Notes under the pieces: generated by a model
Told to the model about the DNA's origin: nothing
The model's input: the letters and a program-made list of their open reading frames with translations, nothing else
Databases searched by the model: none
Made by a program: the position numbers and the translations under genes
Shown here: positions 1-7,290 of the stretch, one piece after another
Position numbering within the stretch: position 1 is the first letter of the stretch
Layout of the letters: each line of letters begins with the position of its first letter
Source: Bacteroidia bacterium
GTDB lineage: Bacteria > Bacteroidota > Bacteroidia > Cytophagales > Cyclobacteriaceae
NCBI GenBank assembly: GCA_016650355.1
Contig: JAENVX010000077.1
Span: forward strand, 1 to 9,289
Reading direction: 5' to 3'
Length of the DNA: 9,289 nucleotides

Positions 1-102
1 ACTTACATTTTTTTGCTTCTATTCGTATGGAAACCCAAAAGAGAAATCATTTTAGAAAACAAATCCCAAATTTTAGGGTGCCCAATACGTATCACGGGCT
101 AA
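1..102 (+). CDS. Possible 3' end of a gene entering from the left (unidentified)
   Basis: Frame 1 is open from the first base to a TAA at 100-102, giving 33 residues. They begin with a hydrophobic run (YIFLLLFVW), followed by a basic KPKRE patch and a polar tail. This could be the last membrane segment and cytoplasmic end of a membrane protein. It would lie tail to tail with the pspC-like gene, whose stop is 57 bases further on, which is a normal arrangement. I recognise no family, and an open run this short can occur by chance in AT-rich DNA. No start can be seen. Treat it as a candidate only. Confidence 0.25.
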   Translation, partial: TYIFLLLFVWKPKREIILENKSQILGCPIRITG

Positions 103-159
103 TTGCATTTGATTACTACGTCCTTAAACGTCAAAATTTTGGGGCGTTGAAATTCAAGA

Positions 160-387
160 TCAATAATCCCAAATAGTGCTACGCCTGCGCATGTGCCTTC
201 TAATATTCATGATAAAAGCAAGCGCCATGTAGACAATAACCGGAGAACCAAACGTAAGAAACGAGGCATAGATGAAAAAAAGTCGGATGCTCGAAGTTGC
301 AATCCCCATCTTTTCTCCCAGTCTGGTACAAACACCAAAAGCGTGTTTTTCAAAAAAATGCTGAATACGTGCTATTAAACCAATCAT
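160..387 (-). CDS. Small PspC-domain membrane protein
   Basis: This 75-residue protein matches the short stand-alone PspC-domain proteins common in Bacteroidota. Residues 1-32 hold the family-like block HFFEKHAFGVCTRLGEKMGI followed by a basic/aromatic stretch. Residues about 35-60 form one strong hydrophobic segment containing the typical FGSPVIVYMALAF, and the tail is rich in Arg (RRHMRRR). The family is named after phage shock protein C, an inner-membrane regulator of envelope stress in enterobacteria. In Bacteroidota these short versions have no established role, so a link to envelope stress is inferred from the name only. The ATG at 387 is the only sensible start and the stop is TGA. The gene is monocistronic and divergent from the lipoprotein gene. 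No pspA or pspB is nearby. Confidence 0.8.
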   Translation of the reverse strand: MIGLIARIQHFFEKHAFGVCTRLGEKMGIATSSIRLFFIYASFLTFGSPVIVYMALAFIMNIRRHMRRRSTIWDY

Positions 388-395
388 AAATATAC

Positions 396-431
396 CAAAT
401 TTATACTTTTACGGCCCTTTATCCGACCAAA
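396..431 (-). promoter_or_regulatory. Candidate Bacteroidota-type promoter for the pspC-like gene
   Basis: Read on the - strand, TAAATTTG (396-403) matches the TAnnTTTG -7 consensus exactly. A TTTG (428-431) lies upstream, but the 24-base spacing is longer than the usual 19-21. The -7 box ends only 8 bases before the ATG, so the transcript would have almost no leader. The -7 match is good and the -33 assignment is weak. Confidence 0.4.
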
Positions 432-446
432 CAACCATTTGTCGGA
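422..446. repeat. Inverted repeat (dyad) in the divergent intergenic region
   Basis: TCCGAC (422-427) is repeated in inverted orientation as GTCGGA (441-446), with 13 bases between. Further in, CAAA (428-431) can pair with TTTG (438-441) if C427 is bulged. That gives a stem of about 9 base pairs closing the 6-base loop CAACCA. The dyad overlaps the candidate -33 box of the pspC-like gene and lies about 75 bases ahead of the lipoprotein promoter. It could be a protein-binding operator or an RNA hairpin. There is no T-tract on either side to make it a terminator. Confidence 0.4.
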
Positions 447-522
447 GAATAATAAGATTCACAAATATAAGGTGTTCATTGTGCAGGTAGAATAGGCCCT
501 AATCTTATTTTTTTGAGTATTA

Positions 523-553
523 TTGCAAAAAAAAGAGCATAAAGCTACCTTTG
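523..553 (+). promoter_or_regulatory. Bacteroidota-type promoter of the lipoprotein gene
   Basis: A TTG (523-525) is followed after exactly 20 bases by TACCTTTG (546-553), a full match to the TTG-N19-21-TAnnTTTG pattern used by the Bacteroidota primary sigma factor. Transcription would start near 557-560, leaving an A/T-rich leader of about 27 bases without a Shine-Dalgarno sequence before the ATG at 586. This is the clearest promoter in the window and suggests sound constitutive expression. Confidence 0.7.
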
Positions 554-585
554 CAATTCTTTAGAATAACCTAAAATCAAAATCC

Positions 586-2358
586 ATGAGAAAATTAGTC
601 TACGCATTTTTAATCATCGGTACCCTCAGCTTCACCGGCTGTACACTTCCAAGTATGATTAAAATGGCCAAACAGCAGAATTTAACTGTAACTCCAAACC
701 CATTGGAAGTACATAAGGATACCGTTAGTTACGAAATGGCCGCTAACATACCCGTTAAAATGTTAAAGAAAGGAACTGTCTACACAATGAATTCTTTCTA
801 CAAAGCTGGCGATAAAGAAATAGCACTTGAGCCAATCCCGTTCAAGGCTGAAGATTATCCAAACAGTTCTGTTGAGGCTCCAAAAGTGACGAAGACGTTT
901 TCATTCCCATATCAGCCTTCTCTTAAAACAGGTATCCTTCAGGTCGAAGGAGTTGCCTCCAAGGGAACAAAATCAAAAAAACTTCCCCGTATGGATGTTG
1001 CTACTGGTTTGATTACAACCTCTAAACTTGTTCAGAATTCTTATTACGCAGCATTCTCTGATCATGGCTATAATAACGCAGAAGAAATTGTACCTGTTAT
1101 TATTCCTGACTTCATTTTCGAGCAAGGTCGATCAGTATTGAGAACTTCTGAAACAAAAAGTGATAAGGGAAAGCAATTGGATGCATTTATTGCCTCTAAA
1201 AATATTACGCGCACTGTAACAATCACAGGTACACACTCACCAGAAGGAGCTGAGCGAATCAACAGCAAACTTGCTCAAGAACGTGCTGCAGTAATCGAGA
1301 AATACTATCGCGCGCAAATGAAGAAGTATGATTACCAAGGGATGGCAGACGAAATCAAATTTATTCCGAAGCCTGTTGTTGACGATTGGACTGGATTCAA
1401 AAGTGCATTGGCAGCGTATGACGGCATTACTTCTGATGATAAATCAGCTTACTTGAATATCATCAACGGTGGTGGTTCATTCGAAGAACAAGAGAAGCAA
1501 TTGAAAAAACTTTCTACTTACAAGAAGGTGTTCAAAGATGTTTATCCTGGTTTGAGAACAGCAAAAACTGAAATTCTTACAATCAAGAAAAAGAAAACCG
1601 ATGCTGAAATCTCTGTATTAGCCAAGCAAATCACAAAAGGCGAAGCAAATGCTGACGAACTTTCCTTTGCTGAGTTGATGTATGGAGCTTCTCTTACTCC
1701 ATCTTTAGATGAGAAAGAGGCTATCTACCAGGCCGCAACTAAAAAAGGCACAAATTGGAATGCTCACAACAACCTTGGAGCAACCTATATCGCGATGGCA
1801 ATCCAGAATCCATCTAAAGCTTCAGAATATGCTGATAAAGCTGCTGCCCAGTTAGACATTGCTGCCAAAATCAAGGAAAGCCCGGAAGTACACGCAAACT
1901 TAGCTTCTATCGCACTTTGGAAAGGCAACCCTTATAAGGCTGCAGCTCATGCTGGAAAAGCCCTTAACGGTGCTAACAACGATGTAGCAAAAGGTGTTAA
2001 CGGAGTGAAAGGTGCTTCTGAAATATATATGGCAAAATATGATGCAGCTGTACGCTCAGAGTCAGCCGCTGTTGGTTCAGATGTAAATCTTTTCAACAAA
2101 GGCTTAGCGCAAATCCTGAATAAGGATTATGCAAATGCAGCCACCTCATTCAAAGATGCAACTGCCAAGAATAGCAATTATGCAGTTGCTTACTATGGCG
2201 CTGCAATAGCCGCTGCTCGCAGTGGTAGTGCCGATGGCGTAGTAAATAGCCTTGCAAGTGCTGTCAAAATAGATCCAAGTTTGAAGGAAAAAGCTTTGAC
2301 AGACCTAGAGTTCGCAAAGTTTAATACAAGTGAAGCATTCAGAAATGCATTGAAATAA
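586..2358 (+). CDS. Lipoprotein with OmpA-like domain and TPR-like C-terminal repeats
   Basis: The 590-residue product begins with a lipoprotein signal: basic MRK, a hydrophobic core, and Cys19 in FTGC. The lipobox is loose, with Phe at -3. Residues about 25-165 form a polar domain I cannot name. Residues about 170-260 resemble an OmpA C-terminal peptidoglycan-associated fold: an opening PDFIFEQG strand with a later VLRTSE, then TITGTHSPEG and NSKLAQERA, which parallels the family's N..LS..RA motif. The usual peptidoglycan-binding Asp is Ser218 here, while the Arg is kept as Arg233. A Lys-rich helical linker follows. From about 390 to 590 there are Ala/Tyr-rich helical pairs of TPR type, including ending repeats such as YAVAYYGAAIAAA. 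It is probably anchored in the outer membrane facing the periplasm and may scaffold envelope proteins; that role is inferred. It has its own promoter and terminator, so it is monocistronic. Confidence 0.8.
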   Translation: MRKLVYAFLIIGTLSFTGCTLPSMIKMAKQQNLTVTPNPLEVHKDTVSYEMAANIPVKMLKKGTVYTMNSFYKAGDKEIALEPIPFKAEDYPNSSVEAPKVTKTFSFPYQPSLKTGILQVEGVASKGTKSKKLPRMDVATGLITTSKLVQNSYYAAFSDHGYNNAEEIVPVIIPDFIFEQGRSVLRTSETKSDKGKQLDAFIASKNITRTVTITGTHSPEGAERINSKLAQERAAVIEKYYRAQMKKYDYQGMADEIKFIPKPVVDDWTGFKSALAAYDGITSDDKSAYLNIINGGGSFEEQEKQLKKLSTYKKVFKDVYPGLRTAKTEILTIKKKKTDAEISVLAKQITKGEANADELSFAELMYGASLTPSLDEKEAIYQAATKKGTNWNAHNNLGATYIAMAIQNPSKASEYADKAAAQLDIAAKIKESPEVHANLASIALWKGNPYKAAAHAGKALNGANNDVAKGVNGVKGASEIYMAKYDAAVRSESAAVGSDVNLFNKGLAQILNKDYANAATSFKDATAKNSNYAVAYYGAAIAAARSGSADGVVNSLASAVKIDPSLKEKALTDLEFAKFNTSEAFRNALK

Positions 2359-2380
2359 TCTGAATCCATTACAAAATTAC

Positions 2381-2412
2381 AAACCCCTCCGTCTCATGCG
2401 GAGGGGTTTTGT
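2381..2412 (+). terminator. Strong intrinsic terminator after the lipoprotein gene
   Basis: AAACCCCTCCG (2381-2391) pairs perfectly over 11 bases with CGGAGGGGTTT (2399-2409) around the 7-base loop TCTCATG. The T-run 2407-2410 and further T-rich sequence follow. It starts 22 bases after the lipoprotein stop codon. The A-run on the 5' side means it could also work on transcripts from the opposite strand. Confidence 0.87.
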
Positions 2413-2536
2413 TATTTAGAGCCTTTTAGGAATACACCGTCCAAAAAAGAAATAAAGAGATTAATCCCTAAAATCATTTTCACGATTGGAATCTGAGGTC
2501 TATTTTTACGACCTTTCCTAACTAACGATTAGTATA

Positions 2537-3517
2537 ATGAGAGAAATTCAGTTCAGAGAGGCCTTACGCGAGGCCATGAATGAAGAAATGAGAAGAGACC
2601 CGAAGGTTTTCTTAATGGGAGAAGAGGTTGCTGAGTACAATGGTGCCTATAAAGTGAGCCAGGGAATGCTGGATGAGTTTGGGCCGGAGCGGGTAATAGA
2701 TACTCCGATTTCTGAAATGGGATTCTCAGGTATTGGTGTTGGTGCTGCTATGAATGGCATTCGCCCCATCATTGAGTTCATGACATTTAACTTCTCTTTA
2801 GTTGCCATAGATCAGATAATCAACAGTGCTGCTAAGATAATGTCCATGTCTGGTGGCCAGTTTACAGTACCAATCGTATTTCGTGGACCTACGGGAAATG
2901 CAGGGATGCTTAGTTCACAACACTCGCAAAACTTTGAAAACTGGTTTGCAAACACCCCTGGCCTAAAAGTAGTCGTACCTTCAACACCATATGATGCCAA
3001 AGGCCTTCTTAAATCCTCCATTCGGGATAACGATCCTGTTATCTTTATGGAGTCGGAAGTTATGTACGGTGAAAAAGGTGAAGTGCCATTGGAAGAATAC
3101 TTAATTCCTATTGGAGTCGCAGACATTAAGCGCCCGGGTAATGATGTTACTATCGTGACCTTTGGTAAAATATTGAAGGTTGCGCTTAACGCAGCAATTG
3201 AACTTGAAAAAGAAGGCATTTCTGCCGAAGTGATTGATTTGCGTTCAGTACGACCAATAGATTACGCAACGGTGGTAGAATCAGTTAAGAAAACAAACAG
3301 GTTGGTTATTGTTGAAGAGGCTTGGCCTTTAGCCGCAATCTCCTCAGAGATTACGTATCATATTCAAAAACATGCATTCGATTATCTGGATGCGCCTATT
3401 CATAGAATCAATAGTCTTGATCTACCGTTACCCTATGCACCAACCTTGATTGATGCTATTCTACCAAATGTGGAGCGAACTGTAAAGGCAGTTAAAGCTG
3501 TGATGTATAGAAATTAG
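2537..3517 (+). CDS. pdhB: Pyruvate dehydrogenase E1 component, beta subunit
   Basis: With the alpha subunit, this forms the thiamine diphosphate-dependent E1 enzyme of the pyruvate dehydrogenase complex, which decarboxylates pyruvate and passes the acetyl group to E2 lipoyl domains in the cytoplasm. The 326 residues match the full family length. The N-terminal domain carries GEEVAEYNGAYKVSQG (28-43) and DTPISEMGF (55-63). Glu60 corresponds to the Glu that contacts the thiamine aminopyrimidine, and His129 in QHSQNFENWF to the conserved active-site His. The C-terminal transketolase-like domain begins near residue 195 and contains VTIVTFGK, VIDLRSVRPID and VEEAWP. The start is the first ATG, at the family's usual N-terminus. 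No E1-alpha or E2 gene lies beside it, so the partner is encoded elsewhere. A weak -7-like TATTTTTA at 2501 has no properly spaced -33 box. It is tail to tail with the flavin reductase gene, 34 bases apart. Branched-chain 2-oxoacid E1-beta is the alternative, but the close match in wording favours PdhB. Confidence 0.93.
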   Translation: MREIQFREALREAMNEEMRRDPKVFLMGEEVAEYNGAYKVSQGMLDEFGPERVIDTPISEMGFSGIGVGAAMNGIRPIIEFMTFNFSLVAIDQIINSAAKIMSMSGGQFTVPIVFRGPTGNAGMLSSQHSQNFENWFANTPGLKVVVPSTPYDAKGLLKSSIRDNDPVIFMESEVMYGEKGEVPLEEYLIPIGVADIKRPGNDVTIVTFGKILKVALNAAIELEKEGISAEVIDLRSVRPIDYATVVESVKKTNRLVIVEEAWPLAAISSEITYHIQKHAFDYLDAPIHRINSLDLPLPYAPTLIDAILPNVERTVKAVKAVMYRN

Positions 3518-3551
3518 TAGATAAATAATACAGGAGCGTCATACCTCTTAC

Positions 3552-4430
3552 TTATTCAGCAGATAACAAAACTAACCAGGCCTTTTCAATTTCACCTGTC
3601 GAGAGATATTTTTTTGCTAACAAATGAACACCCTCTTCGACATTCCGAGTCGCATTCATTAATTCAACCGATTGCTTCTCCTTATGAATTTCAGATTGAT
3701 TCGGCAGTCTTTCAATATTTCCCAACATACCTAAATCATTTCCAGTAAGAATTTTACTATTGCGGATGCGTAGCGGAATCTGATCAAATCCAATACCTTG
3801 TTTACTATTTGGCTTTGGAACCGTAAAAATATTATCTCCATTCACTCTGCAGTAAAAATCTCCTCCCATTCGGGCAACAGCATCTACTTTGTTAGGATCA
3901 ATTTTTCCTGAGGCGTCAAATAGTACTTCTTTAAAATGCATGAGCAAAATCTCACAAATTATTAAATTACCTGCGCCTCCTTCAGTTCCCAACGGGATGA
4001 CCTGATTTACTTTACATTCAAATGAAGCAGGCGACTCCCCCACTCTTGGAGGCTTTACGCACTGTGAATGAACTTCCGTAAACCCTGCCTTCGTAAACTC
4101 ATTTACACCTTTCGCGTATTCAACGCTGGCCAAAGATGTCTGCTGCACGAGACTATAGCTTACGGTGTTGATAACTACTTCAGGAACTTCCAAAATATTC
4201 TCCAAAGTATGTTTGGTGGTATTATCACGAACCCGCCTGGAGGGAGAGAAAATTAAAATTGGCGGCTTGGTGCTGAACACATTAAAAAAGCTAAAAGGGC
4301 TTAAATTCACTTTGCCATTCTTGTCAACAGTGCTGGCAAATGCGATCGGCCGAGGCGAAATTGTCCCTAATAAATATCCGTTCAATTCTGTGACGGAAAT
4401 ATCTTTTGGATCGATTGTTATAACCCCCAT
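3552..4430 (-). CDS. Flavin reductase family protein (DIM6/NTAB, FMN-binding split barrel)
   Basis: The protein is 292 residues from the ATG at 4430. The N-terminal split-barrel region has GYLLGTISPRPIAFAST (18-34), then NLSPFSFFNVFS and PPILIFSP, the typical FMN/NAD(P)H-binding block. SRRVRDNTTKHTLEN and SPASFECKVN are also characteristic of the Bacteroidota subfamily. The C-terminal 60 residues include TGNDLGMLGN and a charged helical tail. Family members bind FMN and reduce it, or reduce another substrate, with NAD(P)H; the substrate here cannot be read from sequence. The frame extends upstream to a TTG at 4472, but that would overlap the fumarylacetoacetase gene by 38 bases, whereas MGVITIDPKDIS matches where relatives begin. 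The ATG lies 4 bases after the upstream TAA, so the two genes are almost certainly cotranscribed and may be translationally coupled. A link to aromatic amino acid breakdown is inferred from this context. Confidence 0.85.
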   Translation of the reverse strand: MGVITIDPKDISVTELNGYLLGTISPRPIAFASTVDKNGKVNLSPFSFFNVFSTKPPILIFSPSRRVRDNTTKHTLENILEVPEVVINTVSYSLVQQTSLASVEYAKGVNEFTKAGFTEVHSQCVKPPRVGESPASFECKVNQVIPLGTEGGAGNLIICEILLMHFKEVLFDASGKIDPNKVDAVARMGGDFYCRVNGDNIFTVPKPNSKQGIGFDQIPLRIRNSKILTGNDLGMLGNIERLPNQSEIHKEKQSVELMNATRNVEEGVHLLAKKYLSTGEIEKAWLVLLSAE

Positions 4431-4434
4431 AATA

Positions 4435-5703
4435 TTAAAATGCTGGTAAAATTTTTCCTGTGCAATCTCCAAATCCTATTCTCACACCATCCTTTTCCGC
4501 ATGGCCACGAATAATGATTGAGTCCCCGTCTTCAATAAACTTCCTTTCCGATCCATCAGGCATAATCAAAGATTTTTGGCCATTCCAGGTAAGCTCCAGC
4601 AAAGATCCATAAGATCCAGGTGATGGCCCACTAATGGTACCCGAAGCATACAAATCTCCAACCTGAATATTACATCCATTAATAGTGTGATGAGCCAGTT
4701 GCTGATTTACGTTCCAATACATGTATTTAAAATTTGATCTGCAAAGAGTAATTTCAGTGGATCGCTCTGGTTGCAGTAAGACTTCTAACGTAACATCAAA
4801 ATTCTTTGCTCCCTCTACGGCTAAATAGGGTAACACATGTGGTACCTGCTCCGGCCCTTGTGCGCGGAAAGGCTCCAGCGCATCCAACGTGACTACCCAG
4901 GGAGAAATGGTAGAGCCAAAATTCTTACCCAAAAAAGGACCCAATGGAACGTATTCCCAATTTTGAATGTCGCGAGCAGACCAATCGTTAAACAATACAA
5001 AACCAGCTATGTAGTTTTCAGCATCACGTGTTGTGATATGTCGACCTAACTTTGTTTCCCCGCAAGTGATGAAAGCCACTTCCAATTCAAAATCTAGTTT
5101 GCGCGTTGGACAAAATGTAGGAATGTCCGAATCAGATAATTTAATTTGGCCCTTTGGCCTATGAATAGAGGTGCCTGATACAACGATGGAAGAGGCACGC
5201 CCATGGTAACCTACCGGCATATGTTTCCAGTTTGGCAGCAAAGCATTCTTAGGATCTCTAAACATTGATCCAACATTGGTTGCATGTTCCTCACTACTAT
5301 AAAAATCGGTGTAATTATGGATGTGAACAGGCATTTGCATCTGAACATCTCCCATTGGCAATAAAGCAATCTCTCTGGCAGGCGATAATCTTAGCTCCTC
5401 ATTGTCCTTTTGAAGCAATTCTGAAACGCGATTTCGAACTTCTCTTATTTTCTCTCTTCCCAAGCCAAAAAAATCATTCAAATATTTTTGATTAAAAATT
5501 CCAGCTGACAATCCCAAACCATCCAGATAGCCATGTTCTTGAAGGTATACCAAATCCACTACATGATTTCCTATTGCAACACCAGCTACCGGTGAGAGAT
5601 ATTCAGTACTAAAGATTCCAAATGGCAGGTTCTGGATAGGAAAGTCCGAGTTTTTTGGGACCTCTACCCAACTTTTTAGGTTCAGATCATTGGTATTTCT
5701 CAT
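4435..5703 (-). CDS. fahA: Fumarylacetoacetase
   Basis: It hydrolyses 4-fumarylacetoacetate to fumarate and acetoacetate, the last step of tyrosine/phenylalanine degradation through homogentisate, in the cytoplasm. The 422 residues match the eukaryote-type FAH length. Using mouse FAH as a remembered reference, the metal ligands Asp126, Glu199, Glu201 and Asp233 fall at Asp133, Glu206, Glu208 and Asp240. The catalytic His133 is His140, and Arg142, Tyr159, Gln240 and Lys253 are Arg149, Tyr166, Gln247 and Lys260. Glu364 corresponds to Glu370, in the LEL after GTISGPSPGS. The active site is therefore complete. The N-terminal SH3-like domain spans about 20-125. The start is the ATG at 5703, consistent with family alignments. 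It is first in a two-gene unit with the flavin reductase. The other pathway genes (hppD, hmgA) are not in the window. Confidence 0.96.
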   Translation of the reverse strand: MRNTNDLNLKSWVEVPKNSDFPIQNLPFGIFSTEYLSPVAGVAIGNHVVDLVYLQEHGYLDGLGLSAGIFNQKYLNDFFGLGREKIREVRNRVSELLQKDNEELRLSPAREIALLPMGDVQMQMPVHIHNYTDFYSSEEHATNVGSMFRDPKNALLPNWKHMPVGYHGRASSIVVSGTSIHRPKGQIKLSDSDIPTFCPTRKLDFELEVAFITCGETKLGRHITTRDAENYIAGFVLFNDWSARDIQNWEYVPLGPFLGKNFGSTISPWVVTLDALEPFRAQGPEQVPHVLPYLAVEGAKNFDVTLEVLLQPERSTEITLCRSNFKYMYWNVNQQLAHHTINGCNIQVGDLYASGTISGPSPGSYGSLLELTWNGQKSLIMPDGSERKFIEDGDSIIIRGHAEKDGVRIGFGDCTGKILPAF

Positions 5704-5717
5704 ATCGGACTTTGAAG

Positions 5718-5749
5718 TAAACCTAAGCAGAAGAAATTAAAGTAAGCAA
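5718..5749 (-). promoter_or_regulatory. Candidate promoter of the fahA-flavin reductase unit
   Basis: On the - strand, TTG (5747-5749) is followed after 21 bases by TAGGTTTA (5718-5725), a 7 of 8 match to TAnnTTTG. The spacing suits the Bacteroidota pattern and leaves 14 bases to the ATG. The final base of the -7 box is off consensus, so the assignment is moderate. I see no repressor-like dyad in this 93-base divergent spacer and no convincing promoter for the + strand gene beyond a TATTTTAG at 5782-5789 without a -33 box. Confidence 0.4.
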
Positions 5750-5796
5750 TTCAGCCTAAGGACAAAACTGGAATTTGTAAGTATTTTAGCCATATT

Positions 5797-7155
5797 ATGA
5801 ATATCGGTCAGCTATCCCGCGCGTTTGAAGATGTTATGCGTAAGCAATTAGCTGATTCGTTTTCTAGTTTTGTTCAAAGTCTTGATAAGCCAGCTTGCAT
5901 TAGCATCCGTTTAAACCCAAATAAAACTAAAGTTGCAGAGGACTTGGAGAAAGTCCCGTGGAGTAAATATGGAAGGTATTTAAAAGAAAGACCAACCTTT
6001 ACCCTAGATCCATTATTACATGCTGGAGCTTACTATGTTCAGGAGGCAAGCTCTATGTTCCTCGAACAAGCATTTCTGCAAACCGTAGATCAAGATAAAT
6101 CAATAAACGTTCTCGATCTATGTGCTGCCCCTGGAGGAAAGTCAACACATCTGCTAAGCTTGTTGAATAAGCAAAGCTTACTCGTTTCAAACGAAGTAAT
6201 CCGATCGCGTGCATCGATTCTATCCGAGAATATTCAGAAATGGGGATATTGCAATGTTGTTGTGACGAACAATGATCCGGAAGATTTTAAAAAACTCCCC
6301 GGATTCTTTGATGTAATTGTTGTAGATGCCCCCTGCTCAGGTGAAGGCCTTTTTCGAAAAGATCCCAACGCGATGCAAGAATGGTCGACAACAAATGTAG
6401 AACTATGCTCAAAACGTCAACGAAGGATTTTGAGTGATGTTTGGCCGGCCTTAAAACAAAATGGAATCCTTATTTACTCCACGTGCACTTACAATGAAAA
6501 GGAGAACGAAGAAAATCTTGCATGGCTAAAAAAAGAGCATGATGTAGAATTCATCAAACTAAAGCTTAGCGAAGAATGGGGCATTGAAAATGTTCATTCG
6601 CAGGATATTGATGGTTATCACTTTTATCCTCACCTGGTTAAAGGTGAAGGTTTTTTTATTTCGGTGATGCGAAAAACAAAAGCAGAGCCAGAGTCTTCGA
6701 TTAGGAGCCGTCCTACTTTTGCTTCCCCTTCCACCAAAATTTCAAACCAACTACACGAATGGATACTACATCCGGAAGAAAAAACAATTATCAGTCGTCA
6801 CGATCAATTCCAGTTTTTTCCTAAAAACAAAGCACAAGAGATTGAATTTTTAGCTAAAAATCTTTATTTATTATCCGCAGGCACATCCTTGGCCACAGCA
6901 AAACACGAGAAACTTGTACCTGAACATGCGCTCGCTATGTCTATCGAATTGAATAAGGAAAATTTCAACCTGATGGAACTGGAACTTGTAGAAGCGCTTC
7001 AATATTTAAGAAAAGAGACGTTGCCGATTCATAATAGCCAGAAAGGTTTTTCGCTGATGTCCTTTCAAAACATTTCACTTGGATGGTCAAATGTGTTGGA
7101 TAAACGCATCAACAATCTCTATCCTTCTAATTGGAGAATTAGAATGTCCGGCTAA
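5797..7155 (+). CDS. rRNA (cytosine-5) methyltransferase, NOL1/NOP2/Sun family, RsmF-like
   Basis: This SAM-dependent enzyme puts a methyl group on C5 of a cytosine in RNA. The E. coli relative RsmF (YebU) acts on 16S rRNA C1407; the target here is inferred from that resemblance. Of 452 residues, 1-100 form the N-terminal RNA-binding part ending in YYVQEASSM (79-87). The Rossmann core starts with LDLCAAPGGKST (106-117), the SAM-binding motif. Motif IV is VDAPCSGEGLFRKDP with Cys180, which assists product release. Motif VI is STCTYNEKENE with Cys230 as the expected nucleophile. Both catalytic cysteines are present. Residues about 300-452 are the less conserved C-terminal domain seen in RsmF relatives and probably help recognise RNA. 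The start ATG at 5797 gives a normal N-terminus. It is divergent from fahA, and valS follows 135 bases downstream. No clear intrinsic terminator separates them. Confidence 0.88.
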   Translation: MNIGQLSRAFEDVMRKQLADSFSSFVQSLDKPACISIRLNPNKTKVAEDLEKVPWSKYGRYLKERPTFTLDPLLHAGAYYVQEASSMFLEQAFLQTVDQDKSINVLDLCAAPGGKSTHLLSLLNKQSLLVSNEVIRSRASILSENIQKWGYCNVVVTNNDPEDFKKLPGFFDVIVVDAPCSGEGLFRKDPNAMQEWSTTNVELCSKRQRRILSDVWPALKQNGILIYSTCTYNEKENEENLAWLKKEHDVEFIKLKLSEEWGIENVHSQDIDGYHFYPHLVKGEGFFISVMRKTKAEPESSIRSRPTFASPSTKISNQLHEWILHPEEKTIISRHDQFQFFPKNKAQEIEFLAKNLYLLSAGTSLATAKHEKLVPEHALAMSIELNKENFNLMELELVEALQYLRKETLPIHNSQKGFSLMSFQNISLGWSNVLDKRINNLYPSNWRIRMSG

Positions 7156-7251
7156 CCGTACAAGATTCCGAAAGAATTTTCAATCGCCTGAGGTAGGCCT
7201 ATCACCGATAAATCTCTATAAAAAGGCCCGATAGATTTCGCTTCATTTCTC

Positions 7252-7259
7252 TATTTTTG
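7252..7259 (+). promoter_or_regulatory. Candidate -7 box upstream of valS
   Basis: TATTTTTG matches TAnnTTTG exactly and lies 31 bases before the ATG, a distance similar to that seen at the lipoprotein gene. No TTG or TTTG lies 19-21 bases upstream, so the promoter is only half supported. The rest of the 7156-7290 spacer shows no T-box or other recognisable leader. Confidence 0.4.
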
Positions 7260-7290
7260 CCATCTTATATTAACTCATCTATATTCATTC

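Noticed and set aside
80..99. GCCC...GGGC inverted repeat with an internal ATACGTAT palindrome, as terminator of the pspC-like gene
   Set aside because: The stem is only 4 base pairs and no T-tract follows on the - strand.
132..141. Palindrome CAAAATTTTG flanked by AACG/CGTT
   Set aside because: There is no room for an RNA loop, the flanks pair unevenly, and such AT palindromes are frequent by chance.
2501..2508. TATTTTTA as the -7 box of pdhB
   Set aside because: It has one mismatch at the key last position and no TTG at the right distance upstream, so it was only mentioned under pdhB.
2812..3219. 135-codon open frame on the - strand inside pdhB
   Set aside because: It lies entirely within a strongly conserved gene and its translation looks like no known protein; it is an antisense shadow.
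7194..7201. TAGGCCTA palindrome between the methyltransferase gene and valS
   Set aside because: Eight bases with no extended symmetry and no T-run; not enough for an operator or terminator call.
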